A stretch of 64,000 bases of DNA. Source: Nyssa sinensis. Lineage: Eukaryota > Streptophyta > Magnoliopsida > Cornales > Nyssaceae. Position numbers and translations under genes: made by a program. Of this stretch, positions 12,501 to 24,500 are shown piece after piece. Under the pieces are notes generated by a model. It was not told where the DNA came from. It searched no databases and saw only the letters and a list, made by a program, of their open reading frames with translations. The stretch lies in NCBI GenBank assembly GCA_008638375.1, contig CM018041.1, positions 15,147,716 to 15,211,715 on the forward strand, given 5' to 3'. The stretch's first letter is position 1. Each line of letters starts with the position of its first letter.

Positions 12501-15500
12501 TATAACAAGTAACGATCTACGTTCCCGTTTCACGAACTATAACAATCCACGTTCCTAGGCAACATTGATCCTAACCATGTATTTTGATTGCCGGAAAGTC
12601 GTCGAAAAATGATGATAGAAATGACATCATCGCCGAAAAATGACGTCAACAAACCCTTTTTTTGGTCCCTTTGATCTTATTATTCTCCGGTTGTGTTTCA
12701 TAATAATTTTTAGTCTAGATAACTTGCTCTGATACCAAGTTAAGGTTTAGGATATAAAAATTAGGGTGAAAGAAAGAGAAGAAAGTGAGAGAAAGAGAGA
12801 GATTGGAAAGAAAAGGTTCAGAATTTCATCCTTCCTTCTACCCTTACACATTGCATATAGATATTAATACAAGAGAAAATACAATAATACCCTTATGAAT
12901 AATAACTAGAAATAAAACAACACTATTTAACATTATATAAATGGAAACAATGTGTCATTTATAAAACAATAGTAATAACCCTGATTAACATTAGCAATAT
13001 TTTTTTAGTATAACATATATATGAGTCTAGTGTGTAGCACGGACCTTAGACTATATATATATGCCTTGAGGCATAACAATAACAAATATAAATTCTATGA
13101 TAAAAAATTAAGCAAAATGTGAAAGGCATTTTCTTTGTTCTTTTATTTTTGAGAAACATAAAGTTAAGCAGAAATATATTTGCGCAAGTAAATACTGATT
13201 AACCAAATAAAATGCAAACAGCTGGATCATGAAATGAAGTTCTCTATTTGGGAAAATGAAAATTTTCTTTTTTTAACCATTTAAAAACAAGAGACATAAG
13301 AATATTGCAGAAAATTAACCTGTTCCAATGCAATTGAATTCCGACATATCTGTTGAACCCCAAAAAGGTTGATGGATTTCATATCAGCCAAAGCCTAATA
13401 AGACATTTTGCATTCTTTTGTCAGTAATGAATAAAAGGAACATGGAAAATTCCTTCTTTCTGTTGAAACTGTAATTTGAATATAAGCAAGTAAAAAATGA
13501 ATATAAGTAATCATCTTTAACACAAAATTTGAGAGAAAGTAGACATGCAAACCTTAATGGATGCATTTGTTGCAATGCTACATATTCCACCAAATATGTA
13601 ATTCCGCTTTACTCCCGCAACAAAAGGGGCAATTTCCTCATCCCTGCGTGTTATCTATACATACAAAAACAGAAAAGATATAAAGAAATTACTCACATGA
13701 CTTTTCACAAGGATATGGAATTTGACAAAAAGTGGAAGTAAATGGATTTCAAGAACAAGAGCATTTTCCTTCAACGTGAATCAGTTGTACATAATACCTT
13801 CACTATTTAAAATCTCTCTCTTCATCAAGTCAAACTGACATAGAACTCAATGCAATTAAAGGCAGAAAAAACGGAGATTCTAGGACATGCTTCTTCCCCC
13901 ACCATTAAATTTCCATAACGAGGGTCATAAAGGTATATCTCTGGTCACCCTAGATTTTCTTGAACTATAAAACTTCAATTAAGACTATATTCAATACAAT
14001 ATCACATAGGTCTCTTTGCCACAAAAAAAAAAACATTGTGTGTTAGGAGTTCAAATCCCACAATGCTCTTTTGGTTGCTAAAAAATGTACGAAAACAAAA
14101 GAAATCAAAATGAGCCTTAGATTTTTCATTATTGAGACATTTGGGTGTGTGTGCGTGTGCGTGTATGTGTATGTGTATGTGTTTGTGTTTGTTTTTTTTT
14201 TTTTTGGGGGGGTGGTTCTTCTATAAGCAAGTGGATTTTTAAAGTCCTCTGAAAACCAAAACCACACAAAACATAAGACAAACATTATTATATATTTCCT
14301 TTTCTTCTCCAAAATTTTCACATCTATCAAATATAGGTTTAAGTTTCCCAATCCTGACGTAGCAATAGATTATAAGATTTTGTGAAGAAGTCATTGTTCA
14401 TGCAGCCCTTAATGGTTTCAATGCTAAAATAAGCTCACATCAGTTGGAATGAAACTTTAAAAATATGTATTGTTTAGATGGATTATAAGGGGATTATTAT
14501 TAAAGGGGCAGGTTTGGCTAATGGAATGATATTGAATTTCTAAGCCGAGTCTACTTGGCGCATATTTGGTACATATCCCCAAATAATTTCCAGAGGATGG
14601 GACAGGATTGTTCTAATAAAAAAATGTTTCTCTTTTTTTTTCCCCATCTCTCGTAATGATAATGATCTACTACTGGCACTAAACAGTAGAGTGACTGTCT
14701 GACAAAATGCAGATGCATCTATAGAACTTTTGACCTTGTGTCCCTAACACAGAAAAATACACTCACTGCGGTTTCCTAGTACAGATAGAATTAAGGAAAT
14801 TCAACATAAGGAAAAGAACTATAGTGATGATAACGTAACGAGTTGATTAAAACTCAAGATATTTCAAAATATAAGCACTAACGAGGTCAAACTTCAGATA
14901 AACATGTTATTTTGTAAGGCTAACAATATATTCTACTGCACTTCCCAGCAAAAGTTAAGAACAAAATTACCCACCTGTGCAGTTAATGAAATAACGAAAT
15001 CATCTGGCTCCTCTGCATCTTGGTCCTCCAAGTATTCTCTACTTGTCATTTCCTGTTTAAGTTCAAATGCCAAGTAACTTGCAGACATTACCATTGTGTA
15101 AATGCTTTACAAATCCCATTATCAATTGAGAATAAAATGTCAATAACCAACTTATATCTCACAAACCTGCATATGGAAAATTGTCTCCAATTGCATCTCT
15201 ACACGTAAAACCTTGAGGCAATCAACTGCCAGTTTTCTATACTCTTCCGCAAATGATGCCAAATCCTTAGGAGGTGCACTAGTTGCACGAACGTGATGGG
15301 AAGTTTTCTGCTTACGCATTTCTTCTATTTGATTAGATCCTCTTGTGGATGTTTTTCCAAGCCTGTTTATTGCATGAAAAATAAGCCTTGTATAAGCCAA
15401 TGCGGATATTATTTGACTGAAAAGTTTTGTAAAGCTGCATGCTATGTGCTTAAAGATTGGTATTCCATTCCAGGTGCAATGTCCAGATTGAAGTCATATT

Positions 15501-18500
15501 TGTATTCCTTGTACAATGATAAGAAACAAACAAATGCATAAAATATGATTATGACCTATCAAGATGAAAATATTAATTCATTTCTATTAAAGAAAAGATA
15601 GGGGAGTCCCAATGCACGAGGCTCCTGTCACTCGGGTCTGGGAAGGGTTAGATGCATGCACAATATCTCTTAAATTAAGAGTCACTCATCTAGGTCAGCA
15701 TCAGCTTGCATCATCTATATAAAAGGTCATGCAAGCAATAGTTTGTAGCTGTCTTCTTTACTTATAACTGTTAAAGAAAATAATTAACCACAATCATAAA
15801 ATTTGACTTATCAGCCGAAGTGAGTCCACACGTCTGCCTGAGGTGGAAACTTTTAATAAACATAGATGCAAGTTGAGCATATAAATCACCAATGTGCACA
15901 AATATGATTCCTAGATTGCATCCCTGATACAGCTGCAGTAAGCTGAAGCTGGGGAAGAGGAATAAAATCCAGAGTTAAACAATCAGTGCCAATTCAATAT
16001 TTCATGCAGTCCAAATATTCAAAACAACAAGATGGGACTGATCTTATGTTAATCTGTGCGAATCAGATTGTATTCTGACAGCCAACCTATGGATTGATTA
16101 TACACACTCACACATACACACACAGAACAACACAAGTTTTTCAAATGAAAAAGGGAATATCAGGGTACAAATGGAAGAACAATGTGAAATCCTTCACTAT
16201 ACAAAACTATCAACTATCCAATTAAAAAGAAAACAAAATCCTATACTAACCCCCACAAGCTCAACATAAATCCTTCTCATGGGTAAAATTGTCCTCTTTT
16301 TAGCCCAAAAAACCAGCTCCTTCATTACTCAGTCTAGGAATCCACTTGAACTCTGCTTCTAAAGTAGTTGCTAAATCAATGACCTCATCCACAAGGTTGC
16401 TATAACGCCAAGACCCAAAAATGCGGCTTTTATCCAACACACAACTTTAGAATCTTCTACAATCATCAAGTTGTGAATTCCCAAGGAAAAGGCTAAATGA
16501 AGGCCTTCAAGTACCACTAGGATTTTTGCTTTAATGGAACAACCAATTCCTCCCAAATTTGAAAAGGATACGACAGTGTTGCCTAGGTGATCTCCAAATC
16601 TGTCTCCAATCCCAAGTTGATCCAGACTACCAAGAGCAGAACCGTCAAAGTCAAATTTGATTCTCCCCACCATAGGGGGTCCCCAAGCTCCCAGACCTTC
16701 CATTTCTCACTAGAGGAAGTTGAAATCCAGTCCCTCAAAAGGAAACTCAAAGGCATCCCTTTAAGTTCCTCGGCAACCAAAGCCCAAAGGGAGGTCAATA
16801 ATAGCACCCTTCTCCGAAGATCCTACTCTTCACTCTGCTTATTATCAAATATTCTAGCCTTTCTTTCACTCACAAATTACTGATACCAACCGATAATAAA
16901 ATGACCATTAATCCAAGCATGGATACAAAAATGTTGTCTCATGGGTGAGACAACAAGCAATGTACACAAGAAGATTTGGCAGCATACATCAACGAAAAAA
17001 TGGCTTCATGGCGTTTCAAGTTTTTTGCTTTAACTTATGCAGTACCACTTGCAGGTCAAATTATGAGACTGATATCTTGCCACTAACAGCCCAATCTGTG
17101 AGTGGTTGAAAAACAAGTTGAAAGCAATTTATTTGACAGTAAAGCAGTACTCAAGCCAACTATTTTTTCCCCTTTGAAAGGAAAGCCCAATAATTGCCTT
17201 CTTCAGTGCAAATATGTGTGGAACAAGAACAGTTCTGCATTTTGTTCATACGATTCATAATTACAAGCACTCAGAGCTTGATATATCATTCAACTGATCA
17301 TGAGACAAAAATGTATGCCACTTGCATTATTTTTTATGCCACATAAAGACAAACACTATCATAGGCTGATTGAGAAATGAAGGGATGCATTTGTGAACAA
17401 TGAACTAGGACCATGGTTACCACAATTCGCTCCTCTCTTAGCGAATTGTGAATTGGGATTGTACGATCCAAAACATGAATCATTAGCGATTTGGAACGCA
17501 AGATTTAGCGTTCCGATCTAAAATATCAAAAGTACCAAAAAAATCATTCAAAATACACACGTCATTGGCATTTTATTTTATAATGGCTTGGATTCGTTGA
17601 AATCATTTTGGTGTATATATATACATACTGATATTATTATACATACACTAAAAACATATCACGTTCCAAATAAACGTATTTCGTTCCAACAAAGTGATCC
17701 AAAGAAGCCTACCCCTAACGTATCATGTTTTATAACAAGTAAAGATTTACGTTCCCGTTCCCGTTCCCCGTACCATAACGATCCACGTTCTAGGTAACAT
17801 TGACTGGGACTTTATTTCTAACACATGCTATTGACAGCATGACCTCACAATCGGTCCACATATATTAATTTTCAGCCAAGTGAGATTTCATATTCAGAAC
17901 TGCAACTAGACAAGAGAACTTACCTTTCTATTGAGTCTGCGACATACTCCAATGAATCACTCAGTGATGCCAACAAAATAAGTTTGTTATCATCACGAAT
18001 TAAATTCTCCTGCACAAGAGACACAGTATAACTATGTGCAATCTTGATATAGAAATGTTACAAGTAAAAATTCTGTAGAAAAAGCTTCCAACAGCCTGTT
18101 GTAAACAAAGAAAAAAAAAATATAAACACAACACAAAAATAGCTTCTGCATGTATGCATACCTGCTTGATTGGCCGCAAATTCAATAACAGCTCACTCAT
18201 TTCCATTTCAACCTCAACAGTTTTAGTATTAGAAGCATTGATTTCCACATCTGTCTCATCAAGTGAATTTGGCAAACATTCACTGGCTGGATCAAGTCGC
18301 ATTAGCTTCTCGACATCATGCCTCCCAATAAGCATATAACTTAGCTTCTCAAGAACTGCCTATATTACCCAAAAGGAAAAGAGGAAGGGGGGGGGGGGGA
18401 GGATGAGGAATGGTAAGAAGATGCTTGCACAAGACAAGTAGTGATCACTAATACATGCCATGCCAAAAAGCATGGTCTCCAGAAGGCATTTTCTTAGGGA

Positions 18501-21500
18501 AAGAAAAAGATACTATAAAGCCAGAAAATAATTCCTCAGTCTTAAGGACGAACAGAAAACCCACAAATATAATCATAGACAGAAACCCACAATAGCAGGG
18601 GTCACATTGAGCCTTTTTTTCTCGCTTTGATTTTCCCTTTTCCTATAGGAAAATTCAAGATGAAGCCCCATGGTGTATCTGTATAATCATAGCATACTGT
18701 TTGCAACACCAGATTAATGGTTTATTAAAAGTTAGAGATATGAAGAGAGCCTTAGAATCTAAACTTCAAATATAAACTTAGATTAGGCTTACACGTACTA
18801 TTTCACTAAAACTGAGGGCAAACATACACCCAAAAGTCACCATTTTGCTTTATCTTACACGAGCACGTCACAATTCATTAGGAGGAAAGAAAGAAGAGGG
18901 CACCCATGAAATTAAAACGAGATGGATTAAGTGGAGTGCTTTGAAACTTGTTGTGTGGTGGTCCACATACAGTTAAATTCAAAAATAGGCTACAGTACAA
19001 AATGCTTACTAGTCAAAAAACAACATGGTTACAAAAATAAGCATAGCTGAAATACAAATGTTAAGCTGCAAGAATGGAAACATAAAAGAGGATGGGACAG
19101 TTTATGAATGAATTAGGGGAATGCAAGATTCACACCACTTAAGGATAAAAGGAGAAAAACTTCTATAATATCGTTTAAAATGTGTAAAGATCAATTACTG
19201 ATCCAGCAAGGTGGAGCAATTTGATTCAAGTTTTAGGCACCACAAGGACAAGAGGATGGCTAAAAAGGAACTAATGATGATGGTGTTAGAAAAATAAATA
19301 AATTTAGCTGGTGTGAGTTTCATTGGTGGATTAAGTGACCTACCATGAATTCCATGTGACGCAATCCCCTTTGGTAAGATGCCCAAATCAACAAATTTTG
19401 AGTTTCATAAATTTTGAGAAAATGAAGAGTTAGTAGTAACATGATAATCATTTAGAGTGGCACTGGCACACAAATTTAAAAGATGTGGACTTACAAAGGT
19501 TTATATGTTCAGGAAATTTTTTTATTTAAGTAAAATTTCATTAGAAAGCAGCAATGGGTGCATCCGTACAGAAGTATACCATAACTCCACATATTTCCCA
19601 AAAACATTACAAAAGTATCTGTAGACAATGATTAACTCCCTGTGATAAAAAAAGAAGAAGCAAGCTCAACATCAAATTCTTGACAACCCAAATAGGAGAC
19701 TCCACTCCATCAAAGAACTATTCCTCTCCCTCTAATACTCCACCATAGACAAAGGGGGCTCCTGCCATATATCTCTCACTCTATACCCCTTCCAACTAAA
19801 TAAAGATTTTCCGTTGAATGTGGCTTCAAAAATCACACCGACACCAAATAGTGCAACAACAAATGATTGACATACTCTAACATCCCTTACACAAGCAACA
19901 CCAATCAACAATTATTTCTCCTTTTAACAAAATTATCTACAATCAATATTCTCCCAAAAGTATCCATCCACCCAAAAAATGCCACTTGTGTAAGACGAAT
20001 AATGTAGCCCCAATGATTTGCAAGATGAGATGCCATACACCTTGTGATGAGATTCCACCTCATTTAGTATTAATAAAGTTAGATGCTACTCTCTTTTTTC
20101 CTTCTTTTTTTTTGATAACCCTAAGGAGTTGTCTTGCATCAAGAAGATGAATTGAGGCAATTAAATAAATGACTATGTATTATTTGTGAGATAATTTGCT
20201 ATCGATCAAGTTACATGGGAAGTGAATTTATTTAGCCTCCCAAAGTAGTATTGGTTCAATTCTTTCTCACAGTGGTGGGCAATGGGCAGGGAGGGTTACC
20301 TTAAAAGTTTCTATAATAATCACTTCAGCTTGGCCCAACATCATGACTAAAACAATTAGCCCAATCTCCATCCTAATTAGAAATGCTTGAACTACCAAAG
20401 CTATTGTAATAGGGTGGTTAAAGTATTGGCAAGGCATTTAAAAGAGGAGTGGTGTCAAGGGTTTAATTCTGATAATAATTTTTTTTTTTTTTGAAAAAAA
20501 ATTGGGATCAATGCTTGATCCTAAGACAGACCATCCAAAGCTAACCTAATTGATAATTATATTACAATAAATACAATTTACTTATCCAAATATATAAAAA
20601 GAAATATAACCATAAACATGGTATAAAATGAGTGATGCCAGTCGGTCCATGCCTAGATGGATTGGGCTTATATTTAGAAATTGACCATGCCTTGTAAGTT
20701 GTAACTTTACCAAAGTCATCGTCTTCTGTTTTTTGCTCTCGTGCTTGTTTCCTTTGTTGAAGATGGATCTAATACACTGGGACTACCCGTTATGGTTGGC
20801 TAGAAGACACAACTAGGAGGCTCCGGGAAGGAATTCACTAGACTAAGGATGAGAAAGCATTTCCCTTGGTGTATAAGGAATGATCTCAATGTGGTTTGGT
20901 TTCCTAGTGAAAGATCCACAATATCAGGGACTAGTTATGCATGGTCCAATTATATAGATGTTCCCATATTCTCTAGATTGGAAAGATTTTTCATCTCAAT
21001 GAACTGGGAGAAGTTCTCAGAATTGCCTCAGGTGATGATGGCTAGGATGGTGTCTGATCATATCCCAATTCTCTTGCACAGTCAGGGTATCATGAGGGGA
21101 GGAGACCCTTTTTTATTTGAAAACATGTGGCTTAAGAAGGATGATTTACGAGAATTTGTGAAGGATGGTGGGAGAACTACAAGGTAATGGTCTTAATTGT
21201 ACCCCCAACCCTTTGCAAAGATCTCTGTTTTGATGATCACGTGAAGCAGACCATTTAGTTTAACTTGACGGGATGACGATAGTTTGTGCCGTATAAATCA
21301 TTCAAAATCACCGATGTCAAAAAGGGATTTTCTGACAAAAGATTTCTGATTGTGGAAAGAGATAGAGTACGTGTTCGTAGGAAAAAGAGGTGGAGGGGTT
21401 GTTGGAGGTGTTAAGTAGATTCAAGGTGGCGGTAGGTAAGGAAGATGTGACGATATGGATGGTGAATAATAACAAAAACTTCACATTCATTCTTTTTATA

Positions 21501-24500
21501 ATATTTTGGTAAATAGGGATGAGGAGAGATTTTTCCTTGGAAGTTGGTGTGGAGGTCCCAGGTTCCATCAAAGGTGGCCTTTTTGAGTAGTTGATGGTTT
21601 GTGGTGCTATTTTGACTACAGATAATCTTCGGAGAAGTCTCATTTATTTAGCTAGCCAATATTGCATGTGTAAGTGCAAGGAGGAAACGATGGACCATCA
21701 TCTCATTCATTGCAAGATGGAAATCGATGCATGGTGCCCTTGTTCGTACTCTGTCGGTGGAGTAGAATATTGGAGGAGTGAGAGTGGGAGTTTGAAGGAG
21801 CCCTTGTCTTTCTGGACTGATGGGCGCCCCCCGGTGGTTGTTACAAACTAGGGGTTGAGCCAAGAGAGGTGTGAGTGTGTTTTCTGGTGATGCCTGCTCA
21901 TTTGTGGTGTATGGTAGTGTTCAAGGTTCTCAACGATTGGTGTGGTGGATTTGTAAGGGTATGAAGACACAGCTAAGAGGAGCAATCTCTGGTTGTCACA
22001 GACTCACATATTTGTGTCCAATACTCCAAGGATGTGATTCTGGCTTTAGCTGGGGTCTGAATGGGGTTGTGGATACACAAAATCCCAGTTTGAGGCAGAA
22101 TAGGCGACTTGGTTTAAAGTGGATCACAACTCCAGTAGGGCGATTTGAATGGAGAATTTCACCAAAGATGAGAAGAAGAAGATTAGTGAATATCACGCAC
22201 AGAAGGAACATAGGCATCGGGGCCAGGGAGCAAATAAGGTGAGATGGGAGGATGCGATGCAGAAGGGTTGGAGTGGGTTTGGATAAGGGAGACCAAGTGG
22301 CAGGTGCTTCCAATTCAAATGAGAACTTGTGAGACATGTAAAATGGGAATGGCACGTGATGGAGTTGGGCTCAGGTTTGCAAATGGGCCTTTTCAAGATA
22401 GCCTGTTTTTAAGCCCAATGATCACAAGCTATTCAGGGAGCGAGACTTCAATCAGGCCAAACTGCCAAAATGGATCAAGATGGCCAAGTCCCAAGGTATG
22501 GGCAAAACGATATGGAGAGGGCCGTTACTAAAGGAGAACAGGACTGACCCATTATAACAGGCATGGGTCCTTGACAACTTACAGACCCATTGTTGGCCTC
22601 AGGGCTGAAGAAAAAAGGGGGGACATTACAGGGCTGAAGAAAAAAGGGGGGACATTACAGGGCTGAAGAAAAAAGGGGGGACATTACTGGATGAGCAAAT
22701 GAGGCTGGGCTGAGGACAAACCGTTGGCCAGACACTCTTAAATTGGGAAAACAACAGGTAGGATTCAGCAAAGACGAAGGGTGGGTCCCGTTCTGTTTTC
22801 AAGTCTGAGCAACGATCAGTGAGACATGGGAGGGGCTCTGGATCAGTGCAAAGGGAAAGAAAAAAAAAGTTACTGAAACTAGAATGGAAATAAGGATTTC
22901 TGAGCAGAACAGGGAGGGAGGATCAGGTTGGGGATGATTCAGTGGATAGATTCTGGGAGACAAAGGAAGATCATTCCAGGGATATAGTAGTGGCCAACCG
23001 AGTTGATAAAAAGGAAGAGGCTTCAACATGGGCACAGTGAAAATTAAAACTCTGGTGACTGTCTCTGAGGAGGATTTTATGACCTATTTCCAGTAATTGA
23101 ACAGGACAGCAAACCGAGGGTGGGAGGGGATAGAGGAAGAGAAGAGGGTAGGGAGTTGAAGAATCTATATAATCTTCAGTGGTCTATCCATGCAGCTCAG
23201 AATGTTATCATGGAATGTGAGGGGGTTGAATGACTTAGAAAAGAGAAATGTGATTAAAGGTTTGATGAAGGAATGGAAGTTTTCAGTTGTATGCTTGCAG
23301 GAAACTACGCTGGAAGAAATGTCCCCAACAATAGCTAAAGCCTATGGGGAGGAAGAGGAGTGGAACGGTGCTTTCTGGGGGTGAGGGGTATGGCAGGAGG
23401 TATTCTGATTTTATGGAACACTAGAGTGGTGTCTAAAATTGATAGTTGGGGGACACAACTTCTCCCTTTCTTGTTTGTTTCAGTCTATTGAAGAAGTGTT
23501 TATGGTCTGAGTGATGATGGTTGAGGATGCAGTTGTGGGGGGAGCTTACTTCAATTCAGCAGAGAGATTGGATGCTCCTTTGTGTAGATGAGGTGGTTTT
23601 AATGTGGGTAGGTTTCCGAATGAGAGATGGGGATGCCATCAGGTTTCTAGAGCTATGAAGGAGTTCTCAGACTTTATTGATGATCTAGGTTTAATTGACT
23701 TGCCGCTGGGAGGATAGATCCACGTGTGTAGTGGAAGGATCCTCCTGCTATGTTGAGGCTAGACAGATTTCTTGTTTCCACGAATTGGGAATAACATTTT
23801 TCAAATTTGCCTCAGGCGTGTTTTCCCTTCCCCCTTTCGAAGCATGTGCCAATGTTGATGGATAGTGGTGGTGTCTTCCATGGAAAGGGACTGCATCGCT
23901 TTGGGATCATGTGGTTGCAAGAGGATGGTTTTATTGATAAGGTTAGAGATTGCTGGCAAGGCTATCAAGTTCAAGATCAACCAAGGTTGTTAGGCCAAGA
24001 AATTGAGAATGTTGAAACAAGACAATAAAAGATGCAACATCTGATTAGAAGTCCAGAAGACTAGATTACTTGAGGAGATTGAGGGGCTGGATGTCAAGGA
24101 GGAGGTAGGCAATTTGATAATGGAAAAAAAAGTGTGTAGAGATGGGAAGAAGTGGGAATTGGGAAGATTTTTTATTTCAGAAAGATAAGTTAGAACTTAG
24201 AAGTAGAAGCCTACTGCTCTCTGGCTTAAGGAAGGTGATTAGAATACGAAGTTCTTCCATCAGACGGCTGACGAGTGAGCATAAAGAGGACACAACACAG
24301 GCAGCATTTCCATAATGGAGAGATGTCGGATTCGAAGGAGGAAGTAAAGAGAGGAATTGTGATTTCCATGAATCTCTTTATTAGGAGACCATGAGGAGGC
24401 TAGGTTTAGATGGGCTGGAGTTTTGGTCAATTTCTAAAAAAGACAAGCAATGGTACCATTCACAGAAGAGGAGGTGCAAGTTCTTAATCTATGTGATTGG

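Larger units (their letters stand above)
9490..12990 (-). mobile_element. Ty1/copia retrotransposon, 3'-truncated
   Basis: Reading 5' to 3' on the - strand: LTR 12738-12990, PBS 12726-12737, start of gag (11643 to 11407, [20 protein letters not shown]), a CCHC knuckle [14 protein letters not shown] near 11200, a protease-like region near 10950, gag-pre-integrase and integrase pieces (10758-10061), and the C-terminal integrase word [18 protein letters not shown] (9862-9575). Reverse transcriptase, RNase H and the 3' LTR were not found, and the left edge is approximate. Most of gag between its N-terminus and the zinc knuckle is missing. Stops and frameshifts are frequent, so it is dead. A hAT-like MITE sits in its leader. 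Confidence 0.8.

Noticed and set aside
14043..14351. 102-codon open frame with a Thr/Tyr/His repeat
   Set aside because: Produced by the GT/GTAT microsatellite and poly-T tract in SEC8 intron 13.
22601..22687. 29-bp repeats of CRISPR-repeat size
   Set aside because: The copies abut with no spacers and lie in decayed LINE sequence.
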